Of a stretch of DNA of 64,000 bases, positions 31,347 to 41,335 are shown one piece after another. The stretch is from Druceiella hillmani. Lineage: Eukaryota > Arthropoda > Insecta > Lepidoptera > Hepialidae. Where the stretch lies: assembly GCA_039881145.1 (NCBI GenBank), contig JAYKKI010000139.1:1840001-1904000 (forward strand), in the 5' to 3' direction. The stretch's first letter is position 1. Each line of letters opens with the position of its first letter. The position numbers were made by a program, and so were the translations under genes. The notes under the pieces are model-generated. The model was not told where the DNA came from. It worked only from the letters and a program-made list of their open reading frames with translations, and ran no database searches.

Positions 31347-31691
31347 CATCAAAATATTTAGGGTTATGCAAGCATATAATAGTAAATAAATCTACGCTTA
31401 GAAGACAATTCTGTTGATGTATTGTGCTTGAGAGAAACGTGGATAAATAAAATTAAATCACGGTTTGTAACAAGTGCAGGTATTTTAACATTGTTAGCCG
31501 TAATCATGCTACCATATTTAATAGGGAAATAATCTAGAAATAGGCCAGATGTTGTAAATATATCGGCAGTAAAGGACTTTAAAGTAAGTTGTGCTGAATT
31601 TGATAGTTCTAACGTTTTGAATGCTTATAGACCACTACTAGGAAACATGGAGTTGCTTAAGAAAAAACTTGAAAGGTGTCTCGTTAAATAA
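31347..31691 (+). pseudogene. Non-LTR retrotransposon endonuclease (APE-type) relic
   Basis: Forward translation reads HQNI, a stop, then, after a frame change, VDVLCLRETWIN. It continues in one frame through an in-frame stop to KVSCAEFD and then NAYRPLLGNMELL near the end. In apurinic-like endonuclease domains of LINEs the N-terminal 'hlNI.gl' block, the 'DvlclsETWl' block (catalytic Glu) and the 'YRpP.gn...F...L' block occur in exactly this order. The catalytic Glu of ETW is retained. The histidine-containing distal motifs and the whole RT are missing, and at least two stops break the frame. It abuts the minus-strand piggyBac relic, so one may have been inserted beside or into the other. 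The exact clade (CR1, Jockey or similar) cannot be read. Confidence 0.65.
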
Positions 31692-31829
31692 TACAAATTA
31701 GCAATAAGGGAATCATTTTTGTGGTTATTTTATTGTTTATTTTCCAATTTATTCAACTCTCAAGAACCCACTTTTTGGCATTTTACATAGTTTTATTTCT
31801 AAATCGACAATTTTTTTAATATATAAGTG

Positions 31830-33128
31830 TCACAAGTCGGTCTGCAAAGTGTGTTGACAAAATATTTAGATGTACCTAAAGGGAACAAAATAAAAGTTTC
31901 CTTAAATATATGGAGTCTGATCACTATGGACAAGTAAATAAATTACGAACTAGTTCCTACAAGTTAAACATGAACAGAAAGCAGTTTATATAGGAAGGTA
32001 TATTTTGCATCGCAAATACACTTTGATGCCGTATTTTCCTGGCTTAGAATTAATACGGCAAAAATAAAGACCTCTGTAAGCTGCAAACATTTTGTCTATT
32101 CTAAGATACACAGAACAAGCATATTTGGATTTATAGTTCCAAATGATTGATTGAAATAAAAACGAAACTGAATAACGTGAATCTGTTTTTTTTTCGCACT
32201 TCTCGGGTAGTGGCATTGTCGAATCTCAAGGCGGACAACAGAAAAAGTAAAGGTTTGAGAGACATTGTTGCACGAAAGATGTTTCTTCCAGCTCCATCTG
32301 TTGCCCAGAGGGTTTCCATTCGATCGTAATTATATTTATATATGCCAGCTAACAAAAAAAGACCAATAAATCTTTGAATTCCTTTTTAGAAACATGGTTG
32401 TGAACGAAGGAAATGATTGGGTTTCACTTTGCTCCAAATGTTCTCTGATCATTCGTTTTATCACATATAAATGATATAAGTTCGTATAAATGATAAGTGT
32501 GGCAGTGAGTAGGCTTGCAAAGGAGTCAGATGGGGTAAAGCTAAAGCCGTTCCTTTTATACCAGGCAAAAACCTAACAATATTGTGACCTACAGTACATG
32601 TAGGTGCGGAGCTGTTTGAGACCATTTTTAGGGCTTCTTACCGTCAAAATGCCTTTCAGAAACTTGTGCCTCTTAATAATGGTGTACGCTGTCCTTTACA
32701 GAGTCTTCATCCATCTCCTGTTCATTTTCAGGGTCATGATCGGTAACTGTGAACTGCGTGTCATTCAAATCACTCTCATTTTCAAAAATCTGATCAATTT
32801 CTTCAAAATTGGATTGCTCCTCCTCTCAAGTAACTTTCTTGTAGCCTCATCTGTTAGTTGCCTCGAGATTGCAGGTATCACATTTGCAAAATAAAACAAA
32901 AATTAATACACTAACCATAAAAAATGAGTAAACGAATTCCTGTGGTACTTTTAGACCCCCCGCCTAATTCACGAACTAACGATGATAGCGCTGCGTTCGT
33001 TCGCCCAGTTTGAATTCACGCCAAACACTAAGAATACACGGAGCACCGGGGCACTTGAAAGGCATGTGTGTACGATAGTAAAATATTGCCGGTGGTATAC
33101 TTTTGGACCTTGCGACACCATTTGAGGG
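31830..33128 (-). mobile_element. piggyBac-like DNA transposon relic
   Basis: The element lies on the minus strand. Its 5' end is probably at 33128, where CCCTCAAATGGTGTCGC begins immediately inside a TTAA at 33129-33132. piggyBac-type transposons insert at TTAA and typically start with CCC. Two related subterminal segments (ggtacttttagacc at 32944-32957 and ggtatacttttggacc at 33094-33109) lie in the leader before the transposase relic. The 3' end is not identified: no inverted CCC terminus next to TTAA is visible before the LINE fragment at 31.69 kb, so that side is probably deleted or overwritten. Confidence 0.7.
31840..32890 (-). pseudogene. piggyBac-type transposase pseudogene
   Basis: Role in intact relatives: cut-and-paste transposition at TTAA by a DDD catalytic domain. 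Visible blocks in order on the minus strand: an N-terminal ISRQLTDEATRKLLE helix (about 32870); an acidic Asp/Glu-rich linker (about 32650-32810); a GKKPKWS-like basic block interrupted by a stop; NIVRFLPGIKG (about 32550-32590); GAGRNIFRATMSL then LSALRFDNATTREVRKK (32170-32300); and a block with RIDKMFAAYRG and KPGKYGIKVY (32000-32110). The Asp of RIDKM (codon 32094-32096) sits where the first catalytic Asp is expected. Beyond 31985 only weak piecewise similarity remains, to about 31840, and the later catalytic Asps and the C-terminal cysteine-rich finger are absent. At least three frameshifts and several stops make it non-functional. Confidence 0.75.
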
Positions 33129-33132
33129 TTAA

Positions 33133-33780
33133 TAATTTTGTACAAGACGCTTTGTCAAAATATTTCATCAAGAAAAATCTGTCAGTATTTTTTTGGTCCA
33201 ACGCATTATCATTTCTTAATATATGATAGAAATGTTGGAATAGATCAGATGAAATAGAGTAGAACATGAGATTAACATTTTTTCAGCTTCCTTGCACTTG
33301 CACTCCTAACTTCACTATCATCATTAGATGTTTATTTTTGAGTAAAATCATAAAAAAAAACGTTAAAAATGTTTTAATCACATACGACACATGTAAAATA
33401 TTTTCATTCCTTTTCACCGACCTGGTACTCTAAAAGTGTTGTCACTGACGAGTTATACATTTCAAGTCCCTAGACAATTTTATCGTCGATTTATTGACTT
33501 TTCATTGTGTTTATCGTCTCTATTTTGCCTCCTTGTCTCGCTTTTTATGTGCTAATCCGCTATTGTTTATTATTTTACATATATGTGGCAAATAATCTGG
33601 GCTTAATAAAATACGCTCAGTACACGGCAGTCTTCACTGTGTAGTCGTCATACTTGTTTATGTAATCGTGTGTACTCACATAGTGGTTTAAACTCTGTAT
33701 TCTGTGCAATATATAATTTTTTTCGAGTATAGTTAGTTAAAGTTACTTTGACTAGGTGTCTCGAACCGAAATAACTTTAT
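33133..33780. other. Non-coding stretch between the piggyBac and errantivirus relics
   Basis: No coding blocks are seen. The 33420-33730 part is somewhat GC-richer and lies where the 3' LTR of the neighbouring minus-strand retrovirus relic would be expected, but I found no second copy on the far side and no clear LTR ends. I therefore do not call it an LTR. Confidence 0.4.
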
Positions 33781-33784
33781 GTAA

Positions 33785-33816
33785 ATATATATATAAATAT
33801 GCATGTGTGTATATAT

Positions 33817-33878
<62 letters not shown>

Positions 33879-33900
33879 CATACATACATACAATACACAC
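33785..33900. repeat. Compound TA / TACA microsatellite
   Basis: A (TA)n core at about 33823-33874 is followed by (TACA)n to about 33892, with degenerate TA/TG sequence before it. It lies just beyond the last readable env-like segment. Confidence 0.9.
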
Positions 33901-33989
33901 AAACACTAAATTCCACCACTACAACCACATGTGTCATTAATCAGGTGTAATCCGGCAAAATGTTTTTTTTAAATTAGTCGCTTAGATGA

Positions 33990-34383
33990 TAAAATATATT
34001 TGCATAATTCGTGACGCCAGTACCATTTGGTTCATTTTGAGTGTTTTGTTACATTGTGAAACTTAACTATGGCATCTGTAATTTGTGTAGTTTGTTTTTT
34101 TTTATAATTTGTTTATCATGTTTTTAATTTGATTTAAGCTGATCAATTATTTTATCATAATGTTATGCATCTGATGCATCAAGAATTGCCTATCACCGAC
34201 TTAATTGCTGGTCCAATTGCATTTATTAGACTTCTTTTTGTTCGCTTACTAAGTGTTATTTGGTGGTTGTATTTATAAATATCCATCGTACTGTGTTTGA
34301 TTTTTTAGCATATCACACAATTTCATATAAATATCTATATTATTTCTAAAGTCTAACTTAATATCGTCTACATTACAATTTTG
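33990..34383 (-). pseudogene. Env (F-like envelope) fragment of errantivirus relic
   Basis: Minus-strand frames give an ectodomain-like stretch with two cysteines (34290-34383). Then comes a basic RTKR tetrapeptide (34233-34244), followed at once by a Gly/Ala/Ile-rich hydrophobic segment (about 34185-34232) and a charged, helix-prone segment down to about 34010. A furin-type basic site followed by a fusion-peptide-like segment is the known layout of errantivirus envelopes, which mediate entry by membrane fusion. Stops interrupt the reading before the cleavage site, just after the hydrophobic segment and again downstream, with changes of frame. The membrane anchor and most of the surface part are absent. 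Assignment is supported by its position directly downstream of integrase. Confidence 0.7.
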
Positions 34384-34439
34384 AATTAAAGTTCACTAGT
34401 TCACTTAGTTCATTGCTCTGCCTAAGTTTCATTGCTTTG

Positions 34440-35420
34440 CCTAAGTTACGCCTACGGAGGCTACAACGATCCTTCTGTAAGATTATTCGTGGGTCGTCTT
34501 ACATTTTTGCAAGTAAACTTATTTTCTTCTATTGTTCTTATTTATACCCAGAGTATTATCGTCATTTAGTTGTAAAATTTCAAAAGTTCCTCCCAATTTA
34601 CTAAAAGTTTTTTTTATGTTTGTGTAGGTATATTAATTGTTCTATTTCTATATTAATTGTCCTTTTTTTATTTATTTTGATAAGTTCATCTATTTTTTCG
34701 TATAACAATTTCGTGCGGTTCATACATTCTTCAAAGTAATCTTTGTTGAAGTATCTTATAATTTTTCATAGTAAAGATTTAATGGGTCTCTAGATTGGGT
34801 ATACACTAGTAAAAGTTTTAAAGGTATTTTATCAGTTGAGCTATGTATAGTACTGTTATATGAAATTATTGTTCAATATCATCTTTATGATCTGGTTTGA
34901 GAATACGCAACAACTCTAGTAGGGTTGAATGAAATTTTTTAACGAGACCATTAATGTTTAGATTATCAGGTATGATAAAATATACGGCGGTATTATAAGC
35001 ACTTAAAAGGTCTTTGATTATTTCATTCGAACTCTGTCACCGTCGGTTATAATTTCCATTGGAACTCCATACATTGAAAAATATTTAATAAGGTCTTTCG
35101 CAACATGTATCAAAGTTTTTGCTGTAATGCTTATAGCCTTGCCTAATTTTGTAAATGTGCCCATTATTGTTGAAAATGCCTGTCCTTCTTTTTGAAACGT
35201 GTTGATATTAATCCGCTGTAAAGATTTAGCAATAATTTTGGTAATCTTAATCGAAACTGTTAGTGGGTATTGGTCTTTTTACACTTATTGCAATTATTTA
35301 TCAATATTTTTACAGTTTCCTGCATACTGGGCCTATAACAATTTCTTCCATGTTGCTTAACCGTCCCCTATACCTCTGTGACTATTTTTTCCCTCATGAT
35401 AATTTTTACTATATTTATTT
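34440..35420 (-). pseudogene. Integrase region of errantivirus relic
   Basis: Integrase inserts proviral DNA via an HHCC finger, a DDE core and a C-terminal binding domain. Here the finger is visible: two His in HEGKNSH (about 35375-35400) and C-x2-C in NCNKCKK (about 35280-35295). The core follows: KLGKAISITAKTL, then YGVPMEIITDG with the second catalytic Asp kept (near 35043). The first Asp position probably reads Asn (35201-35203). The catalytic Glu in the NG.VE.FHSTL context reads Lys (34938-34940). A C-terminal 'KLGGTFEILQL' block (about 34560-34600) matches the GPF-type module of gypsy integrases. At least four frame changes and several stops occur, and two of three catalytic acids appear lost. 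Confidence 0.8.
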
Positions 35421-35944
35421 GTTCCTTCTTGTCAGTGATATTTATTTGAGGTTTTGTACATTTTATTAATTGCAAACCATTTTGGAATAATTCCTAATAA
35501 ATTACGCTAAATTGTTTAAATAAGTCGTGATTTTCAAAGTGACAATAATATTTAACTTGATTTTTAGTATTTTATTTGAGGAATTGTATAATGTGCTTAC
35601 ATCCTTATGTTACGTATATACATACTATTTTTGTGCCTTGTTCATTATTTTATTCATTTTTAAATTTTAGGATAATATAGAACGAGTTTTTTATAAAAAT
35701 TTGAGGTGTTTTTTTACATATCACTTCTCCTAATACGGGTATGCCTTGAATGCCTACTTGGTTGGCATTCAAAGCATCGGTTTCCTTAACTTTTTTTTAT
35801 GTATTTGAAATTGGGCCATTTTGATTATTAATGCTAGAAGTTTCCACTAATTAATTTCATCCATTTGTACGAAATCCTCAAAATCTAGAGTTAAATCTAA
35901 ATTAACAGCAATAGATTGACCGTCTGTATTTAATGCGTTTATTT

Positions 35945-36290
35945 TTATCCGCTATAATGCATCCGAATTTGTATTTTGGGATCCTTTTTGTACACAATAT
36001 CGTACTCTTCTAATTTCAACCTCCATCTCGTTAGTTTTGAATTTAATTCTTTAATTAAATACAACCAAGTTAGTGGTCTGTGATCCGTATAAATCATAAA
36101 TTTACACTGGTACAAATATGTCCTCAAATATTTTATTGCCCACAATATTGCTAACAGTTGTTTCTCTGTTGCCGAGTACTTTTGCTCTGTATCACTAAGC
36201 GTTCTACTGGCACGTATTATTGATGTATCCATTGCGATAGGACTGCTCCTATCCATTCGATGCATCTGTCGTGAGTATAAACGGATTTTC
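35945..36290 (-). pseudogene. RNase H domain of errantivirus relic
   Basis: The tail of the polymerase frame gives FILTTDAS (about 36262-36285, first acidic residue). After frame changes, a 106-codon ORF (35945-36265) reads SRTLSDTEQKYSATEKQLLA and later YTDHRPLTWL. The Glu of TEK and the Asp of TDH, expected catalytic positions in gypsy-type RNase H, are present. A RWRLKLEEYDIVYKK segment closes the domain. This is the longest undisturbed piece of the element. The following tether (35480-35940) is heavily degraded. Confidence 0.85.
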
Positions 36291-37030
36291 GAAATCCGGT
36301 TACTGTAATATTGGATGATGTTTTAATAGCTGTTTATCCGTATTAACTGCGTTTATTAATTCGTAGGTGTATTTTAGAGAATGAGCTTTTTTTAAATAAT
36401 TTGTTAATGGTTTCGTGATTTTCGCGAAATCCTTTATAAACCGTCTATAACAACCTAGAATTCCGAGAAAATCTTTAATCTCTTTAGCAGTTTTAGGTAT
36501 TGGGTAATTGACTATTGCTCAAATTTTATTTTGGGTAGGTCTCGATCCCTTATCTAAGACTTTGTGCCCTAACTACACTACTTCTTTCCTTAGAAACTAG
36601 CTATTATTTAACTGTATTTTTAAATTTGTTTGTCTTAACCTGTCTTTTAATTTACTCATGTGATCTTGTAATGAAGTGAAATATATGATAATGTCGTTAA
36701 GGTAAACTAAGTATTTTTCTGCGTGTAGACCACGTAAGATATTATTCATGAATCTTTGAAACTTGGTCAGCGAGTTATTCAATACAAACGACATGCGTTT
36801 AAATTGGTAATGGCCACGTTTTGTTGAAAAAGTTTTTTTCGAATCTCCAGGGTCTATTTCTACTTGATAGTACCATCTAGCCAAGCCTATGGTGAAGCAT
36901 TGACTTTTGTCTAATTTATTTTTGATATCATTAATATCGGTAAAGGATACTTACCTTCAATAGTCTTATCGTTTAATTCCTTATAGTATATTACTATTTT
37001 GCATTTTTGGTTTTACGACGCATCATTAAT
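36290..37030 (-). pseudogene. Reverse transcriptase domain of errantivirus relic
   Basis: In element order: KCKIVIYYKELND (about 36970-37010), then a one-base frameshift near 36940, then a block with FTIGLARWYYQVE. The motif A Asp reads Gly here (36885-36887). Next come GHYQFKRM, then LVYLNDII, where the YLDD-type box has Asn for the first Asp (36693-36698). The frame continues through the connection region (FLGILGCYRRFIKDFAKI, about 36416-36470). In-frame stops lie at 36597-36599, 36573-36575, 36519-36521 and 36300-36302. With the motif A acid and one acid of the YLDD box lost, polymerase activity is impossible for this copy. The N-terminal fingers region is cut off at about 37030. Confidence 0.88.
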
Positions 37031-40000
37031 CGAAATAAATAATTCAAGACCAATAATGAAATATGAGACTTCTGTTACAAAACATATAAGATAATCAGAA
37101 CTCGAGCTTTTCAAAAAAAAATTTTTAGAGCATGACGTAGTTTAGACACCATCTGGGTCTTTTTTTTTCGTTGAGTGTAAATATTAACAAAGATAGATTA
37201 TAGATTTGACATTTGTGGCTAAAAATATCGCTAAGGCGGTTTCTTCGCTTAAACCAATTTTATGTTAAAATAGTGTAAATTAGCAAAATAAAAATTCAGT
37301 TATTACTTTTGATTTATCCAAGCACCAGCTAATGTAAATGATGGAACTTAATATATTTCACTTACTTTAATGACAAGCATAGAGGATTTTTGTTCGCACA
37401 TAAACTTTCTCTATTTCTTTCTCTTAAAAATACCAAATTTGTTCTACAAAACATAACGTTTGTTGAAATATCATTCAATTTTAAAATATTCTTTGCTGTT
37501 TAAAACTGTTAAAGGAAAAAACTACAAAATTTCGTTTGAAAAAAATATTGTGTTTATTCCAGATCAAGTTTTTTACAACTTCCATATTACTTTTGCACGT
37601 TTCCAATGAAACCACTTGTAGATTTCCAGTTGTCCTCCATTTCCGTTTTGCATTTGATGCAGACCGGAAATATTATTAATAATTTAGAAAATTTATTGTG
37701 ATTTTTCACTTTTTCTGAGATAATCATTTATCATAAATATAAATTTCAATAGCATTTCAATGAAAAAAGAAAACATTTTTTGGAATAGGAATAAAAAAAA
37801 TTGTTGTCCCTTTTCATTTCACGCTTGTGCAGGTTCTCGTTTAACTGATACTTTAAAAACTTAATTTATTCATATGATTTCAAATAACCCAGGCCAATTT
37901 CAGTACACTCGCCATCAATTCAGATCAGTCCTTATACATGATAATTTACTTTGGTGTTTCAATTTATTTGTATAAAAAAGCCAAAGAAAATAAAATTAGA
38001 TAAAGGGAATAACTTTTTTGCCTAAGGTTCAAACTTAATAAATTTGCTATTAAATATGTTTAAATTTTTCCAGTTCATGGTGCTTAATCCCTCTCGGACT
38101 CAAAACTAGTAAACCAGTGAGCAGTGAGTACTTACTCGGTTTTGTTATGTTTTTGAACTCAAAATTACTTCCAAATTAAATTTTAATAATATCCTTTAAA
38201 ACAAAAGAAAAGAAAGAACCATTAAGCATTGCCGAAATATAAATTTTGGATGCAGCTTTCGTGTTAAGGAATCTATTTAGAGACGTGACGTCTGATTATT
38301 TAATGCTTTAAAATACATAATGATATGTACATGTCCCCTCAGATAATCTACGTTAACGCAAAATAACTCTCGGTCTTTTTTTTCTGTTATGTAAACAATA
38401 CCTCACAGGATGAATTGTATAGTTATTTTCGTGTAGTTACACAAACGTATGTACATTATTTCGATAGTTGAGCGATGCTTCTTAGAAAATAATTTTGATT
38501 ATTTTAATGTTTTCGTCAAAAAAATGAGCCATACCTTTATTAAAGTAACTAGTTTGGAAGAAAAGTCATACTCAATGCTTTATAAATAAATTTTCTTAAT
38601 ATTATTTGACATTGCAATGCAATGGGAATGAATTGTCATGAATTAGAGATGTGCATAAAAAGTAAAAAAAATTGCGTGTATTTACGTACGCGCGGTAGAA
38701 GTTATATTTCTTTATCACAATACAAGTTTGCCTTTTTTATTAGCACGTAAATTATTAATGGAAATAAAAGAACTCAAACATGATTATAATTGTGGTTAGT
38801 TAAATCGAAATCCAATCAAATAATTAAATTTTAAAAATTTAAACTGATTTTCTCAGATAGAGTAATGAACAATTTAATTTTTTATCCCGAATCACAATCA
38901 TTAAAATTTAATAATTAATAATATTACCATTTAATAATTTTATTTCTTTTATTATAATAAATTAATATTTATTTAAATATCTTAAGACTTAAAATTATTA
39001 TGCTAAAAATTTCTTGCAATTTTTTTCATTTTAAGTATTTAATAAATTATGTTAAGTATTTAATAATGAAATTTTAAGTATTTAATAAACTAATAGTTTA
39101 TAATTTATAATGCAAATAAATACTTACAGAAACTTAACTTCACTTAAAGAAATACACTTAAAATATATTTTAAAAAGCTTATAAGCATATTTCCATCACG
39201 AATATTCAAAATAATTTAATGTTTTTTATCAGGTGAATCACCATTAAATATTAATGACTAAACACTTTCATTCAAAATAGAGATAAAGTCAAAATTTGTA
39301 TGAAAATTAAACACGTGTGGTTTATTCAAAAACACCTCAATAATTTTCGTGAATACTGTATCAGTCACTACACGCATGTAAATATATGTTTAGTGAGCAA
39401 CTTTATCCTCTCGATTTTTGTCACATCGTGCGTGCCCATCGTAAAATTTCACTCTCATCTTTTTATTTCATAACATGCTTAAAGAAGTAAAACTTCAAAA
39501 ACAAAATGTTATATGTAGAAATATTATAGGTTTATGTAGAACTCGTGTGACAAGCTTTCTGTAAATACTCAAACACATGACAAATTGTGATACCTATTAT
39601 TTCCATCAAACTATTTACAAATATTAATATTATATTGCACCATTTAAATATATTGCCTAGTCTCTATTTAAATATATTACCTAATCATTAACCGTTGGAA
39701 ATATATCGTATATTTCAGAAAATATTAGGATTTAGGATCATTGCTATAGTTTTCGATAAACATGAAGAATATCTTTAATGAAGTTGTTTTTTCATATTGT
39801 GGACTTCAACGGTTTAAGGTCGACATCATTATTGCAAATTTTTTCCGTGGATTTCTCTGTTATGATTGGAAAATGTTAATATCCATATATAATTTTAACT
39901 TGTCAACAATATGTAACAAGCTAACTAGTATGGTTACAATCAAATTAAGTTGAGCTAATCCCACTTAGCAAGCCCACAAGGACAAAACAATGATAACAGC

Positions 40001-41229
40001 ACCTTTCCAAATACGTTAAAAGATAAGTGCATTTGTTTTGAACCACTTTGCTGAGCTTATTGCTGTATAAACGAACGTTACATGAATTGCTTTAATTCGT
40101 AAAGTACGTCGTTAAACAAGAACATGTTCATACAAATAATGCAAATTATGTAAATAAAGTCATTTCAAAATTTTGTTCATTTTGACCAACTGTATTACTA
40201 AGACTAGGAATTCAAATAAGGTTTAAAGGGAAAGGCAGTAAGTAAACACACGTATCCGCTGTCTATATAATATTTCTCCCATTTACATTTTCATTTCCTT
40301 TGGTATTGCTTATTTGTTCAATTGGCAGAAAAATGTCACAATTTTTTTTATTTCCAAATTAATAACAGGGTAACTGAATTCGTTATTTTAGGCATTTCCG
40401 TTTCCAAATTTTGTTCATTTTGACAAACTATTCTTTTAACTTACTTGAAAAAATGAGAAATTTTTCAGTTAGAGTATATGTAGGGCACATTATCTTATCC
40501 TTATCTCCGACATTTTTTAACCAATTTTAGAAGATTTTTTTTTTATTTAAAAGAGTATACCTCAGTATATCTTCATAGTAAAAAATTGATTATGTAAATT
40601 GTAACTAAAATATAAAATTCTTCAATAAAAACCAGATCAGGTGTTGTTATCGAGTTTTCATATCATCATCAATCCATAGATCTAATGATTATTTAATAAT
40701 ACATTGTCTAAAATTTTCACACGATTAAAGGTGATATAGGCGGTCTGTACTTTCTGTCCCCGCTAGATATTTTTGAGTCGATGCTAAGTGGAATGTAGCA
40801 CTGATGTGTATGTGTGCGTGGATGTGTGTGTTTGTGTATGTGTATATATTTATAAAATATTATCCAATTCAAATGTAACTCAATAAATGTTTGTAAAATA
40901 GGTACATTCTAAAGAAACTGTTCTCATCTTTAAACTGCTCCATGCAAACTTGCATGTCACTAACGAGCGCCTCAATAGAGTTGCTAATCAGGTATGCTCG
41001 TTAGACTGAACTTCTTTGTAGCGCGTCTTTGTTTGTTATTATTGAAAAAAATTGCCCAAACTTGATTTGACATCTGGGACAGGGATCCTAAAATTTTTTT
41101 TAGTGGTTTTTTTTTCCTAACACTATAAGCGTTATGAAATTTATCACTACTAATCTACAAATAAAACGGTTAAAATAGTTTTCAATTTGAATACGAAACC
41201 TTAAGGGTCTTATAACATCACTAACATCT
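37031..41229. other. Long AT-rich non-coding stretch
   Basis: I looked here for the gag, protease and 5' LTR of the adjoining retrovirus relic and found nothing readable. A very AT-rich part at 38870-39120 contains three near-tandem copies of ttaagtatttaataa (about 39030, 39052 and 39073). A degenerate TG-rich tract lies at 40803-40850. The ORF at 39762-39953 (+) is unrecognised. Confidence 0.5.
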
Positions 41230-41335
41230 ATCTTCGTATATTCTTCTCTCACAACCGCTTTTCTCAGAAACCGTTTCATGTCGAAAATTTTAAAATTAGT
41301 GACAAAATATATTAACATAGATAACACTTAGAAGT
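41230..41335 (-). repeat. Interspersed repeat fragment, minus orientation
   Basis: Contains ccgcttttctcagaaaccg followed by cgaaaattttaaaattag, resembling in block order the 25.45 kb fragment. It lies within an unrecognised minus-strand ORF (41100-41327) that is probably incidental. Confidence 0.4.

Larger units (their letters stand above)
33990..37030 (-). mobile_element. Errantivirus-like (Ty3/gypsy) endogenous retrovirus relic
   Basis: A minus-strand remnant of about 3 kb whose domains read in the canonical order RT, RNase H, integrase zinc finger, integrase core, integrase C-terminal region, then an Env-like segment. That order plus an envelope is the hallmark of errantiviruses (Metaviridae) of insects. 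The pol blocks most resemble the 17.6/297 type as I recall it. Gag, protease and the N-terminal part of RT are missing beyond about 37030, and Env stops before the microsatellite at 33.9 kb. No LTR, primer-binding site or polypurine tract was identified. Multiple stops, frameshifts and substitutions of catalytic residues show it is an old, dead copy. Confidence 0.85.

Noticed and set aside
33420..33730. Possible 3' LTR of the errantivirus relic
   Set aside because: It lies in the right place and is GC-richer, but no second copy, terminal motifs or polypurine tract could be found.
37031..38500. Gag, protease and 5' LTR of the same relic
   Set aside because: No readable protein blocks or repeat partner were found. 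The element appears truncated at about 37030.
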